Below, in pieces: positions 1-13,680 of a stretch of 64,000 bases of DNA. The stretch's first letter is position 1; every line of letters starts with the position of its first letter. The stretch lies in the NCBI GenBank assembly GCA_034766995.1, contig CM068322.1:17585245-17649244 (forward strand), written 5' to 3'. The DNA is from Acanthacorydalis orientalis (lineage: Eukaryota; Arthropoda; Insecta; Megaloptera; Corydalidae). Position numbers and translations under genes: made by a program. The notes under the pieces are model-generated. The model saw only the letters and a program-made list of their open reading frames with translations, did no database searches and was not told the origin of the DNA.

Positions 1-2342
1 TGCAATATATACTTTTGTGTAAAAAATATTTTTTGAAATAAAAAATGAGTAGCAGTAATAATGATCAATAAAGTGATTTATAAGTCATTTCTTTGATTTT
101 GTAGTTTTTTAGTACTTTCAATTTTTTTAATTTATAATATGTTATAAAATTACATTACTTTGCTTAACATAAAATTTACTGAATCTAGAATTAATTTTAC
201 AATTTATTTCTATTTGAATATAAAAATATACTATTTAATATGCTATTTAATATTAATAAGATAAGCAAGTAATATAATTAATTAATACTATACTTTCCAA
301 AATTTGTCATACTAACAGGTAAATCATTTTTTAAAATATTAAATTTATTCATATTTTAATTTTGAAATATAAATTAAAAGGATCATCATTTAATGCTGAT
401 TACAAATTATAACAAATAAAATATGAAATTGATTGGATGAATAATTATTTGTTTTTTTTTAAAAAAAAAAATAAAAACAATACACATGATATTGTTCTTG
501 TAATGAAAATATTTATCTGTATTATTGGATTACTTAGTTAATCTAACAATTATCAATATTTTATAAGTAATATAAAGTATTTTTTATATATAATTAAAAT
601 TTAATATTTCTTTTTTACTATTTACTAGAATTATTAAGACAATATTAATTAACAAAACTGAAATGAAAGTAAAATAGGTAAAAAAACGTTTCATTAATTT
701 GAACACTAACAAAAATAATTAAAAATTGTTATTAAATAAATTGAATTCGGACATGTTACGAAATTACAAACTGTATTTTTGTTAATCTAAAGAAACAAAG
801 AATAATACTATCGAAACATATAAAAATTAATAAGTTTTTACGAACCAGTTACAATTTTTCTTGACAAAAATTATGTTCATTGCCAAAAATAAAAAGGTTT
901 TTTGTGTAAAAAATTAATTTTTCTCTAATTTAATTTCAGATAATATCGTGTCATGCGAATTTTGAAGGTTATCTATATTTTCATAATTATTTAATATTTT
1001 CATAGTAAATAAGTTAAGAGTGTGTAATTATATCTATGACATGCATTTAAATTGTATGCTTTTTTTGTTAAATATTTTTGGTATTCAAATATAATTTTCA
1101 AGTTCAATTATCAATGTATGTTTTATATTATTAGAAGTGACATAATACCTATTATAGTATAAAGAGGATAATTCAAACAAATTAACTAATGATTTATTAT
1201 TGTATGCACATACTCTACCTAGTGTTTACTTAACTATCACAGATTATTTTAATTGGAACTCTTGAATATCCTTTTTAAAAACTACAATTTGGTATGATAG
1301 AGATCAAAGATGAAGTAGTTGTATAAAACAAAGATAATGCATTTGATGTTTATATATTTTTGAAAAGAATTTGTAGTTTAAAAATATGCCATTAATATTT
1401 TGAAAACAAATTCTAAGAATGTAAAAATGTTTTTTTTTTAAAAAAAATAACTAGATAATGTAAAAAATTATATAAAAAACATACCATGCTCCGATGTGTA
1501 CTTTAGCAATTGCGATTTATATTTATTAGATTCTAAGTGGAATGGATTACTTTTAATCATCGAAAAAACATTCGCTCAAGGTGTGTTACATAATTATGGT
1601 AGTGAATAAATAAACATTTAAGTATTAATCAGCATTAAATAAATCCATCTTGTTTATTTACTATTTATAATTTGCACCGTATGCACCTGTTGCGTTTAAA
1701 ATATTCTATGTTGATCATTTAACTTGCATAGTTAATAATAAATAATCACAAATAATTATTTTAGAGTTAATATACGTTCAATTTTTGCTGACAATAACTT
1801 TTTCTGTTTAGTGTCTTATTACTTTTATAGCATATTATATTTTTTAATACAGTATCCAAGAAACATGTTTTATTGATAATTGACAATTAAATTGCTTTGT
1901 TCATTGCCACGGAATAAATATTTTAGTTTTCTTGTTAAATAATTTCAAGAACCATGTTATCATATATCAAACGTAAGTTTTATTGTTTACCACTTTCGTA
2001 TTTCCTATTTAAAATATGCATTTCAACTGAAATGTAATCAAATAGTTTAAATATCAAACAATAATGTTTTCTAACACTACATACTTTTTATGTGTATTAT
2101 ATTTACTCATTAATATGTATTGGATTAAGTAATACATATCTAAGATTTTTGAAAGTTAAATGATGTTAATATTTAATCGATAATTTGTAATTATTTTATT
2201 TTAATAATATTTTTTATTATTTGATCATCTTATCAAAAACATTGATTAGTAGTACTTTCATATTGAAATGTAATAAAATTGACACGAATTTAATTACTTA
2301 AAAAGTTTTCTATAAATTCAAATAAGTAATAGCTTATAGGTA
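1..2342. other. Gene-free AT-rich sequence
   Basis: I see no exon-like reading frame, RNA gene or recognisable repeat here on either strand. The sequence is almost entirely A/T with short homopolymers, as expected of intergenic DNA in this genome. Confidence 0.6.
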
Positions 2343-2892
2343 TTAGTTTGGTAGAAAAATAATTGCGGTTTATTACCTTCAAATTCATATCCATTTTTTA
2401 ACTAAAGCAGTTTTAAGTGGTCCAGAACTGCTGGATAACTAACGCCTAACATTTATGCAAGTTCTCGAATTGTTATGTGTGGTTCTGATTCAATTAACGC
2501 CTTCAGTTGGTCGTTATGAACACAAGAAGGACGCTCGCGACCTTCTTCATCTTTAAGGTTTCCGTCCCCAGCACGAAATTTTTGGTACCACGATTACACC
2601 GTACCTTCCTTAACAGCACTCACACCAAAAACATCGTTTAGTTTAAGAGTAGTTTCTGCTGCTTTACCATTCGTTTTCAACTTATACAAAAAATTACTTA
2701 TTTTCCGTCTTTAATGCAATAACCCAATTTGAAACGAAATGAATAATAAAACCAAAGTCGATTTTACCAAAATACAGACCAAAAAATGCACTTTAAAGTA
2801 ATATTAACATTAATACGGCGAAATGACACTTTCATTGAAAAAATAAGGTTAGAAATAAAAAAAAAACCGCAATTATTTTCCTACCAACCTAA
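2343..2892 (-). mobile_element. Mariner deletion derivative, copy 1
   Basis: About 550 bp with inverted ends (left TTAGTTTGGTAGAAAAATAA; right, read on the minus strand, TTAGGTTGGTAGGAAAATAA). It is flanked by TA dinucleotides at 2341-2342 and 2893-2894, the mariner target duplication. Read on the minus strand, it encodes the N-terminal helix-turn-helix part of a mariner transposase: phrases such as FRAGDGNLKDEEGRERPS, NDQLKALIESEPHITIRELA and [11 protein letters not shown]. In-frame stops interrupt these, and the sequence then runs straight to the other terminal repeat. The whole catalytic D,D34D domain is missing, so the copy is non-autonomous. Related copies lie at 38380, 41851 and 46025. 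Confidence 0.85.
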
Positions 2893-3456
2893 TAAGATAA
2901 GGTATTATTTATACAAGTCTGAGAGCTTATTCTAGGCTTGCATTCTGAAACAATTTCCTTTTTTATTTGTTATCAGCAAAGAATTAAACCGGAAGAGTGT
3001 TAGGTGATTTAATTTTTTTTGAAAGGAACTCCTATAACCGGACTGATTTATCCTAAGCCGACGAATTACTATTATTTTTGTTTTTAATGTTTTTTGTTTC
3101 AACTTTGCTTGTACTTAACACTGAAATATGTTTTATTATACAACAATTCTTATGATTCTTTAAAAAGAAGAAAAAGATTCATTTTCTTTGACATACTAAT
3201 TAATATTGTACTAATCAATAAGTGAGAATTTAAAAGTTTTGGTTTATTAATTGATTGACAGACCTGATTAACAATATAAAATAAAAAACTCTTTCTTTAG
3301 TACATTATAATTATTTATGACTAAATATTAAAGAGCTAAAAAAATAGATTATCTGTTTTTATTTAAAATATTATTTTAATTGCGAATATATTTATTTTAT
3401 CAAAAATGCTATTTTACTAATTGTGTGTAATAACTTTGTTTAAAAAAATATAATTA

Positions 3457-3461
<5 letters not shown>

Positions 3462-3531
<70 letters not shown>
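3462..3531. repeat. (TA)n-(GT)n compound microsatellite
   Basis: About 52 bp of alternating TA followed directly by about 9 GT units. Confidence 0.95.
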
Positions 3532-3532
<1 letters not shown>

Positions 3533-3947
3533 TTTAAAAATATCGAAAAAAATCGATTTACAAATATATAATATAAAATATATTCTATTTCGAAATATTC
3601 TGTACTCAATACAAAAATTATATCTAATGTTTTACAACGAAACTCTATTCACAGAGTATGAAAAGAGATTTTGTAATTTATTTATTGTATAATAAAAAAA
3701 CATTTATGCAGTTCTTCGTGTGAAGAGAACAAAATATGAAATGACAATACAATAACCAGCATAACCGATCCACATCACTATGTATGAGAAACAAGGAATT
3801 TTAGAATCAATCTTTAAACATTGTTTTCTTTCCATTTAGTCCACTCAGGCAGAAAATTTTTAACTGTTATGCATACTTTTTATTCAATATATATTTGAAA
3901 CTTCTATATTTTTCCGGATATTGAATTTAATTCTAAACTACGTGTTA

Positions 3948-3950
<3 letters not shown>

Positions 3951-4002
<52 letters not shown>

Positions 4003-4008
4003 ATATAT
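3951..4008. repeat. (TA)n microsatellite
   Basis: An alternating AT tract ending in GTATGTATATATAT. Confidence 0.95.
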
Positions 4009-5035
4009 CCTATCTATACACCGGACAAATGTATTAAAACCTGTTTCGATTAATAAATAGGATACTACATTATATATCGAGTACTCTGTCCATAAATATT
4101 GTGTATTGTGGACAGTGACTTATCATATAAATCCATTGTACCTATTATGCATTTTTTGAGGAATATTGGAATTATTCACAAGACGTATACACACTTGTGA
4201 TTTCCCATCAATGTTACCGAGAACATTGTCTATGCATATTTGATGCATTTTAATGAGATTCAGTTTTCCCGGCAGATATGTTTGATTGAATTTTTTTAAA
4301 CATAGGTCAGCACGACAGACATAAATTATTCAATATATTTTCTTAAAAAATTAAGAATCTCATTATTTGTTTAGAAGTAATGTACACTTTTTTATGTTAA
4401 GATTCAAAGATCAATTATATATATATATATATATATATATGTCAATAATTGAAGAATTACGTAATAAATCTATACATATTTTAAAAAATATTTACATAAA
4501 TTTGAACCAGCTACTTATACTTTGATACGAACATTAAGCATTATACAAATAAAGTTGTGAGCATGTATAAACGAATGAAAATCTTAATATTTTCGAATTA
4601 TATTGATTAGTTTCTTTATAAAAGAACAGATTGATAAAATAAACATTATCACAAAGCAGTTCAGACACCGTTGCTAAATTCACTTTCATAAATGAATTTT
4701 TTTTAACCTAAAAATCACATCAAAATTTTTCAAAAATATTTAATAAAATAATAGATTTGAAATCGATAATTAAATAGAATTTTCTACATCCCTTCACTCT
4801 GAGAGCGATGGCAGTGCAATCGAAATGCGCATGAGTGACAATTAAAATTAATCAATAATAATCTATTGAATATTTTTGATCGGAAATATTTTGATGTGGT
4901 CTTGTGGAATGAAAAATAATTTATTTATAAAATAACAATAAATGTTGGTTATAATAGAAAAATTAATCAATCCTGCACTGCTTGTTAAATTTTTTATTTT
5001 AGTGATAATTGTTTGTAAAAAATAAAATTATGTAA

Positions 5036-5039
<4 letters not shown>

Positions 5040-5074
<35 letters not shown>
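5040..5074. repeat. (TA)n microsatellite
   Basis: A pure alternating TA tract. Confidence 0.95.
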
Positions 5075-5081
<7 letters not shown>

Positions 5082-5387
5082 TTTATATTTACTTTTTGCT
5101 TGTTACGGTTGACACTCACTGATTTAAATATATAACAGATTTCTATAACTATTTTAAATAATGGAATTTTTATATATTTTTAGATATTACTTAAAACAAA
5201 TCTTTCCCAGTACGTTTCAATAACTAAAAATAGACATTTGGTTTAAAATCTAAAATAATATTATAGTTTAGATGGATCGATAGAGATCCATCATTTTCTT
5301 AATCAATTCAGGCTTATTGTCGTTTTTGCAAAATTTCTTTTTTCAGCAACATATAATTTATTGTTTTATTGCTGAAGTCAAACATTA

Positions 5388-5390
<3 letters not shown>

Positions 5391-5460
<70 letters not shown>
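5391..5460. repeat. (TA)n microsatellite, 70 bp
   Basis: A pure alternating TA tract. It generates a spurious Ile-Tyr repeat reading frame at 5317-5520 that is not a gene. Confidence 0.95.
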
Positions 5461-5465
<5 letters not shown>

Positions 5466-6146
5466 TTTGTCCATGTCAGTAAAGTATTTCTTATTTGAGT
5501 TCATTTATGTGTTTATATAATATGGAAAATGAGACAATATTTTTTAAAATATTTGGTTTTCTGTGCTAAATAATGAAATGAGGGCGCTGGGAAAACTCGA
5601 TTTATTTTATTATAATTGTTACTTAAAATTAAATTGTTTGTAATTAAATGCAAACAAGTTACATTCTTACATTGTATAACAAATTACACAAAATTATTAA
5701 AATGCCATTTTAAACTTTAATATTTGAAAATATACAAATGATAAAATATTATTAGAAACGATTAATTTTAATTTTTCTTCTTTTGTGTTAGCTTATTGTA
5801 ATAACGCAAACGTCTGGTGGAACAAATATATCATTTAATACAGAACTTTAAACTCAAATAGTTAGAAATTCTCTAGTAGTTGTAAGTTGTCATAAATAAT
5901 TAGAATACTGCGAAATCGTGGATAAATTGTTAGCATAACAGATGCGAAATTAACAAGATCCGAATCCGATTGATTTATTACTTAATATGGAGTTTGAAAG
6001 CGCGTCAATGTCATATTTTGAATTTAAACTTACAACATATGTTAACTTTAAGAAAAAAAATGATTATCTCAGATACATAAATAGATTCTATTCTGAAAAT
6101 ATTTTGAAATAACAAACACAAACATATACTAATACACACATGTATA

Positions 6147-6150
<4 letters not shown>

Positions 6151-6206
<56 letters not shown>
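6151..6206. repeat. (TA)n microsatellite
   Basis: A pure alternating TA tract. Confidence 0.95.
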
Positions 6207-6210
<4 letters not shown>

Positions 6211-6944
6211 TTTCTTTTTTTCAATGTCCTCATGTTTTTTTTTTTGGTATAGAAATATTTAACAAAATTCACTGCTAAAGCATTTTACATTACGTTATGG
6301 TAAATGGTTTGATAGAGACAGTTCTTTTACTAAACTGAGATTTTAAAATGCAGTAATCTTTATATTATAAAGAAATTGCATAAAATTATATTTTTAAAAA
6401 AATAGTATTTTGTAAGAAATAAATCAAAACAATTTTCAACATTGTTTTTAAACATTTCAAAATATCGTTAGATATTTTAAAAAAAATATTATGATTAATT
6501 AAATAATTATGTAAGAAAATATTTAATTTTTTGTAACGAATGTAAATAAAAAATATTTAGATTTTTCTGACATGGTTAAAGTACAGAAGTAATAAGAATT
6601 CACAAACGTTTTTCATTTTTAAAATATTTCGTTTTTTTGTCTTAATTTTTTTTACACCTTATTAGGTCCCTAGTTTATTTTTAACAATAAATATTTATTT
6701 AATTAAATAATTACAAATAATTCAATGAATAAAATTGGTTTTAAATCGCGTGTAGTTATTTATTTGTTTGAAATTCATATTTTATATTAGTAATTGCAAA
6801 AATACATTGTTAAATTCCATAAATAAATTTTATGAAATAAAAATACTTAAAAAAATTCTAAATAATCTAATATGTTTTTTAATTTTCATTTTAAAACCAA
6901 TATATTTTTTCAATATAATATTTTTTTTTAATTACTAAAAATAG

Positions 6945-6993
<49 letters not shown>

Positions 6994-7515
6994 AATGAAA
7001 AGTCTGGATATTATAAATCGCATAAATAATTTGAAATTATTGTGATAAATAATATATAATTAAAAAATAATAGTATATACATTCTTTTATAAAATATTAT
7101 ATGAATTCATAACAGGAATTTTAAAGAAAAAACTGAAGAGTTAAAATAATAATAAAATAGAAATTTTAATAAAGACTACTAAGAAAAGCTTTCGTGCTGC
7201 GTTGAACTTAGTCTAGAATATGAAAAGACCGTACATAGCTTCGTATACAGTATTTATAATTTTAATTGATTTATCTATTGTTAGTTGAGATTTAAACCAT
7301 CAGACTATAATTTATACTTAAATATTTGTATATAAACGATACGGTGGTTGTTTATACTAAATTTATGTGGTTGGTGGAACAAAATTTCCATAGCTATTTT
7401 TTACTATTATTATTAATCTTTGTATTTATTTACATAAAGCCCTACTGCTTAAAATTATACAGCAACTGGACACAAGTGGTTTTCGTTGTTATGCCTTCAG
7501 TGGATACTCTTAAAG

Positions 7516-8506
7516 CAGAGTTGTCAAACTCATATATGAACGAATACAGGCCACCAATTTCAGTTTAAGAAAGTCTACGGTCTTCAAACAAAAAAGTCAT
7601 CTAAAAAAAATAGCGAGCGAAAAAAGGTCTTTTATTCATATTCGAAAATAACTCATTTAAATTTAACATTTATTTTTCTTTCATGAATTTATAAAAATTA
7701 AAAAATACATTAATTTTAGGTATTGTTATCAAATGTTACAATAATATTTTAAATTAGGGAAATTGAAAAATGATAATATTTTTTACTAGAAACTGACAAC
7801 TTTTGCAGAAACTATTTTATCAATATCGTGTGTTTTTTTTATGATAATAATATTTTTACTACTATAAATGTTAAATGTTCATTTGTCAATCTTAATCTGT
7901 GTGAACTGTTATTAGTCTTTAACCCTTTGCAGTGAATATCGCCATGCAAGCGACATTACACTGCTGCTTACTATGTTGAATGTCGCTCTTAAAGCGGTAA
8001 AATATAATTTAGTTATCTGTACCATATAAAAATTAAACCACATTTTAACCACATATTATTACTCTCAAATAATTATTATTATTCTTTAATACAACCTAAA
8101 ATCCTATTAAACACAATATTTTTACATGACATTTTATATTTAACTGTTCAGTACATACTTTCACTATACACAAAAAGTGTTTTCGACCCAGTAAGAATTA
8201 CAGTTGACAAAAGTTCTCGTCCGCAAAGGGTTAAAAGAGAAAATAATTGTTCACACAGGTATCTACCAAACATTTCCAAGTCTTGCTGCAAACATACGCA
8301 TTTCAGTAAAATATTCTGGCATGAACAAATAAAAATCTGGAATATCAACTTCATTATACTTTACTTTTAGTACCGTGTTGCACTGAATTTTAACCAATTC
8401 CATTTGGATATTACTTTTCATTATTATTTTAATTATTTTATTAAAATCAACTTCAAGCTTTGGGCTGCATTCTTGGGCTTTGCGGTCCGCATGTTTGACA
8501 TCACTC
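7516..8506. mobile_element. Non-autonomous hAT-like transposon, interrupted
   Basis: The left end CAGAGTTGTCAAAC (7516-7529) and the right end, read on the minus strand, GAGTGATGTCAAAC (8506-8493) match at 11 of 14 positions. They resemble the CAGGGGTGTCAAAC-type ends of hAT elements. The flanks TCTTAAAG (7508-7515) and TCTTAATG (8507-8514) form an 8-bp target duplication with one mismatch, the hAT hallmark. The subterminal stretch GGTCCGCATGTTTGACATC is also typical of hAT ends. No transposase is visible. A second element (7923-8230) sits inside, so the original insertion was about 680 bp. Confidence 0.7.
7923..8230. mobile_element. piggyBac-like MITE nested in the hAT element
   Basis: A 308-bp segment with ends CCCTTTGCAGTGA (left) and, on the minus strand, CCCTTTGCGGACG (right). 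The first 8 bases match perfectly. It is bracketed by TTAA at 7919-7922 and 8231-8234, the target duplication of piggyBac-type elements. It has no coding capacity. The minus-strand frame at 8148-8354 is incidental. Confidence 0.7.
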
Positions 8507-8514
8507 TCTTAATG

Positions 8515-9349
8515 TATATAGTACTCTTTTTTGAAATAATTTTATTATTTTGATATTTTATTATTATTTGTTTCGTTTTTAGATTAAAAAATAATTCTTA
8601 TTTTAATTGGAAACAATTTATAGAGTTTAATAAACGGTTCAAAAACAATGCGTATAACAACTTTTATGTAAAAACATCATGCTTGTTAAGCTCAGTTTGT
8701 AAATTATACGAATATTTTCACTGTATTCAAATTGATTCATTTTAATATTTATTTTAAATATATTATATACATAGAAATAAAAAAAAACTATAAATATCAT
8801 TTAGTATACTTTAAAAAATATATATAATACAGTTTATTATGATAAATAAATTCTTCTTTGATTTTCGAAGAGTTTAAATTATATGTTATTGTACATATTT
8901 GTGTATATATATATATATATATATAGTGTTGTATGTATTTATTTACTATAATATAAAAAAGAAAGGTGATTCTATCACAAGGCTAACAGGTGTTATAGGT
9001 TTGATTTCGGCTTTGTGTCAAGTCGTCTTTCATTAAAAACTTTTTTCTGTAAAAAGTAAATGAATTAAAAAAACATTAAAACTAAGTAAAGAAATCATAA
9101 CATTATCTAATATTAGTAACGCTGTAAATTAATGAAAACTACAAATATACAAAGATTTCTTTGAGTAATATAAATATTTAATATAAATGAATTATATTGA
9201 TACTTTATATATCTGAAAGGTAAAATTACTTAATAGTAATTTCTTTTATTTTTAATCCAAAAATAAATAAGTGACTTTCTTACAGTGATTTGTTTTGTTT
9301 AATAATTTGATTTATAAATGACTAGAAATTTTTATTTCTGTGTAACTTG

Positions 9350-9381
<32 letters not shown>

Positions 9382-10439
9382 CAATTTACATTATATAAAC
9401 TTTTCAATTTTCGTAATAAAATGCACAATCGATTTAAAAGAATAATTTGTCAATAGAAAACATGTACAGTCAGTGAATAAATCACATTTAAGACAATTTG
9501 TAGTCGACGTTGATAATTGAAAACTACTCTGCTTAGAATGTGTAGAATAATTATGATGACAGCATATACATATTTATTTTTCTTATTTTAGTTTTATTTT
9601 TGTAATTGTTTTTATTAACATACAATTATTGAAAAGTAAACTACATCATTTGTGAAAAAAGCAATAAATTCATTCAAAAGTATGTCAAAACATCCGAAAT
9701 TTAAAAATTGATCACAGGGATAAATAATGAAATTAATATTTTTGTTATATATTTAGGTAATGTGCATTATTTATTAGAAAATAATTGAAATATATCTGAA
9801 TCGATTTTTTCATATTATAACTCCAAGTTGAAAAATTGTGCTTGGAACAAAATTTTAAGTACCTTCTAAGAATGAAATATTTTGTAATATTTCAATATTT
9901 GTTAGTCGAATTTTATATATGAAGAACAGAGTTTAATATTTTATACATTTTTTTAATAAAAATTCATAACAATAATGATTTCATGTGAAAATTTAATATC
10001 AGGACTTAATATGAGAAACCATTCTTTTAATTTTCTCTAATTTATATTTTCATTTCACTTTCAAGTTTCCACTAAAGAATAAAATTGTTTTCATGTAAAT
10101 ATACAGTTAATTCCAAGACCTGGTGAAAAATTAAATCTATATATAAAAACTTTCAAATACTTTTTTATTGATACTTTTTCTACCAAAGAAAAGGAAATCT
10201 GAAATATAATTAAATTGTTTTCTATTCTTAAAAGTAAATATTTTAGGAAAAGTTTGAATATATAAAGTAAATTTGTATTTTTTCTATTCTTCAAACTAAT
10301 TCATTCCTTATGTAAAAAGTTTAAAAAAACATTTCGATTTTAATTACTTCACCTTAGACTACAGTATAATTTTTAGCATTGTAATTAAATTCTCTTCTTT
10401 TTATTATTAAGCTAGAAGTTGATTCTCATGTTGCTTTAT
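8515..10439. other. Gene-free AT-rich sequence
   Basis: Only short (TA)n tracts (about 8905-8925 and 9356-9381) were noticed. There is no exon or RNA gene I can support. Confidence 0.55.
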
Positions 10440-11265
10440 CTCTTACTTGAGCTCGTTGGATGAAGATTGCCAACTCTGTGTCCATTTCTTGGGCGGACAT
10501 CTATTTTTACGAATGCGGGCCAGTCGCTCTTCTCCCATCCTATCCATATGGTTGTTCCACTCCTTTATTCTGTCTTATTCCATTCAACCACATCTTGTAT
10601 GGCACATTTTCCTCTTATATCTTCACTTCTTTGATAGTTCAGAAGTGTTAATCCTGAGATGGATCTTAAGACTTTTATTTCCACAGTCCTAACTTTTTAT
10701 TTTGTTTTAGCTATCTCCGCTCTTGTTTCTGCTGTTCTGCTGAGTATATGAGGATTGGGCGTATCGCCACTTTGTACATTCTAGTTTTACAGTCTTAGTG
10801 TATGCACTTGTTCCGTTAACTAGTGCTTCTTAAGTGACCTGCCACTTAAGCTGCTTTCGTTGCTTGCTGTCTGACTTTGCAGTGCAAATCCCTGTTTCTT
10901 GTTATTTCTGAGCCTTTATTTCTGAGGTATTTGAAGAACATAACTTGCTTCACCATGCCATCATCAATTTTTAATTTACACCTAATCGAGTTTCTAGTAA
11001 TCACTATTGCTTTGTTTTTTCTACACCAATTTTCATGTTGTACTTTTTTCTAGTCTGATTGAATTGGTGCAGTATTTGTTGGAAGTTGTCTTCATTGTTG
11101 GCCAGCAAAACTGCATCGTCAGCGAAACATATGACATTTATGTTATTATTACCATTCTTGTAGCTATTTTGGTTCCTTACTGCATCTATTAATTTATTCA
11201 TAATCAGATTAAAGAAAAAGGAACTGAGAGAATCTCCTTGCCTTATCCCTTTCGGTATTAAAGTA
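10440..11265 (-). pseudogene. Non-LTR retrotransposon ORF2 relic (reverse transcriptase and C-terminus)
   Basis: Reading the minus strand from high to low coordinates gives reverse-transcriptase block GIRQGDSLSSFFFNLIMN (about 11205-11262). Next comes the catalytic box FADDAVLLA, with the FADD at 11115-11126. It is followed by RCKLKIDDGMVKQVMFFKYL, the thumb-like phrase MYKVAIRPILIYSAE, and near 10450-10680 the C-terminal phrases LNYQRSEDIRGKC and MGEERLARIRKNRCPPKKW. The order is that of the ORF2 found in insect endonuclease/reverse-transcriptase LINEs of the Jockey/I/RTE type. Several frameshifts and stops break it. The endonuclease and the 5' half of the domain are missing, so it is a dead 5'-truncated copy. 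The exact clade is uncertain. Confidence 0.85.
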
Positions 11266-13254
11266 AAATCGTAACAAAATAATCGTAATTAAATCCAGTT
11301 TTACAGATCTTCTACTCTCATACCGCATTTTTTTATCAAAAATATTAAATAATTATTTATTATTGATTATTTCGATTACAACGTCATCATCTTCAGAGTG
11401 CTAAGGTACAGAGTGCGTTGAAGATTAAACAATATCGGCATTGAAATGCACATAAGAAAGAATAGGAAGTAATAAATAATCAATTATTAAACATTTATGA
11501 TCGAAAAAGTTTTTTTTTGTTTATGAGAAAGCAAAAAATCTACTCATCTCAAGAGTTAAACAGTAATAAAACAGACAAAATGTAATCTATGTTACATAAT
11601 TTCAAATGATATTGAAATGATTTTTTTTAAACATATTATTATAAAGTTGTATTTATATATATATATATATATATATAATACTTTTGTATTAGTTATTTTT
11701 TATATTAAATACATTTTCAAGTTTCGGTTAAATAAAATCTAAGAAATTTTGCACAAGAAAATTTGTCGTTTGTATTTTACTGAAAAATACAAGTAAAAAA
11801 ATAAATCATACTTTTTATTGTGAAATCAAAATAAGACTGAAGTATCATATTGTAGCTTTCAAGTACACTTCTTCGCATTAAAGTATACTTAAACTGAATA
11901 GCACAATCTTTAGACATGGATACATTTCAAAAATATACATTTCTGTAAACAGTAGAAAAATGTAAATATATGTTACTGTATAATAATGAGTTCTGAAATC
12001 GCTAAAGATAATCTGCGAGAAGGACGATGACATTATTTCGCATCCAAGTGCATTGTCAACAAACGGAGAGACAGACATACGTATAAAATCCAAATCAATC
12101 TCCTGAAATTACCATAAATATTAATTCAATGTAGCAAATAGTGTAATGAGAAAATGACGAATTTTATGCGAATATGTATTTTTATAAACGTGTCCATTTC
12201 GAATTGTCATCACGTTTGCACGTGGGTTCCGAAGGTTTCGCGCATCATCAGAATGTTAAACCACATCGTATATTATTTACATTTTATATTTGTCTATTAA
12301 TTCCCCTGAAGTTGATGGTCAAATTTTTGATGATTCGACACGATTAAAAAAAGTTATATATATTGTACATCGGCGCGCAATTAACTTTTATTGACAAGTA
12401 GCTTTGTGTCAAACAATCAACTAATTAATATAATATGTACATTGATTAGTGTATTATAGTTGATTTATTTGAAAGTTCTTTCAATTTAAATAGTTTTTTT
12501 TATTGCGGTTGAAAATAAACGAACTAAAACTGATTACAGTTTCGAAGTAGTTCTAAAAGGTAATAAGAATAGTTATTCGTTACGGTAATATAAATAAAAT
12601 ATAAATGAAATTTAACTACTTACTTCTTGTTTATTTATATATATTTATATATATAGAGGGAGAGGGAGAGAGGGAGGGATGAGGAGAGGGAGTGAGGGAG
12701 ACAGAATTCATATTATAATATTTTGATTATTTAAACATTTAATAAAATATTCTATCTGTTTTTATTATCAAAATGTCTATTAAATTGTTATTAAAATATC
12801 TAAAATGCAACTATCATTGAATTATTTGCATCTTTTGTAGTGTTTCGTTATTTATTATTATCGTGCGTGTGTGTAAAAAAGTTTAAGTGTATCTTAAGGT
12901 TTGTCTACAGTATCTTTAATTAATATCATATAGCTTTCTGTTTATAAATTAATATAATCTTTTATGTATTTTTAGTTTAAAAAAAATATATTTCTTTATA
13001 AATATTAACCAATTTTAATTAAGTTCATGATGTTTTAATAGTTGTCTATTTTTTAAATTAAGAACTAATAACCAATCTGAAAACCATTTCTTGCAACTAG
13101 CTGTTTCTATTTATTGATGCTTTTAATTAATTGTTTTTGTGGGACATTTTTTTTATTCTGAGCAGAGATTAGATGTCTTAATATTAAAAGTGTCATTTTT
13201 TTATTCTCTCTCTCTCTATAAATAATTCGATTGTAAAATTTCCATAAAACCGTT
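11266..13254. other. Gene-free sequence with a possible dispersed repeat
   Basis: No gene is recognised. The segment at about 11340-11490 resembles one at about 19640-19785 (see findings). A slightly GC-richer patch lies at 12195-12250. The minus-strand frame at 11878-12093 has no family resemblance. Confidence 0.5.
12655..12708. repeat. GA-rich purine tract
   Basis: A (GAGGGA/GAGA)-type low-complexity purine run of about 54 bp following a short TATA tract. Confidence 0.85.
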
Positions 13255-13259
13255 TTTTT

Positions 13260-13680
13260 TATTTTTCGTGTAAACCACCTCCCCGCAACGCCGCTCCCCC
13301 CGCTACACTCAACAAGTAGCACGTTAACCATTTCCATTCCTGATCATCAATGATTGGTTGATTGATATTCTCTGTTTTCTGTTTGTGATTGGTTGATATG
13401 TCATATGTGTGTAGCTCTCTCATAGTGTACAACGAAAGGGATATATACGATTTTAATCTGTAACTGATGACATTAAAAATATTGTATTCACTGAAGCTTT
13501 AGAGTAAAACAATTGTTACACATTTCGACATTGTACTTTGTTGTCAATTTTTATAAATTTGTCATATAAAAATTTTTCGACTAACATTTTATGTAGATTA
13601 TTTGTGCGCATAATTTGTTAAATTTGTTAGAAGAGAGCCAGCGTAGCTAATAAGGGACAGAGCCCCTTTGTTATTATTAA
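13260..13680 (+). repeat. Unclassified repeat, left arm of an inverted pair
   Basis: This GC-richer block contains CGCTACACTCAAC, two copies of TGATTGGTTGAT (13348 and about 13388), then GTGTGTAGCTCTCTCATAG. Further on come ACATTTTATGTAGATTATTT and GTTAGAAGAGAGCCAGCG. The same motifs recur in the same order on the opposite strand at 14975-15265. Repeat class unknown. The paired ATTGG motifs could also be CCAAT boxes of a promoter. Confidence 0.45.

Larger units (their letters stand above)
2895..7515. other. Gene-free AT-rich sequence with microsatellites
   Basis: No coding sequence is recognised. It contains several (TA)n tracts. A small island of higher complexity at about 4790-4840 (around GAGAGCGATGGCAGTGCAAT) could not be assigned. 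The reading frame at 7326-7568 runs into the hAT element end and resembles nothing I know. Confidence 0.55.

Noticed and set aside
8148..8354. Minus-strand open frame
   Set aside because: It straddles the right end of the piggyBac-like MITE and the hAT element, so it is chance.
10447..10692. Plus-strand open frame of 81 codons
   Set aside because: It is the antisense shadow of the LINE ORF2 relic on the minus strand.
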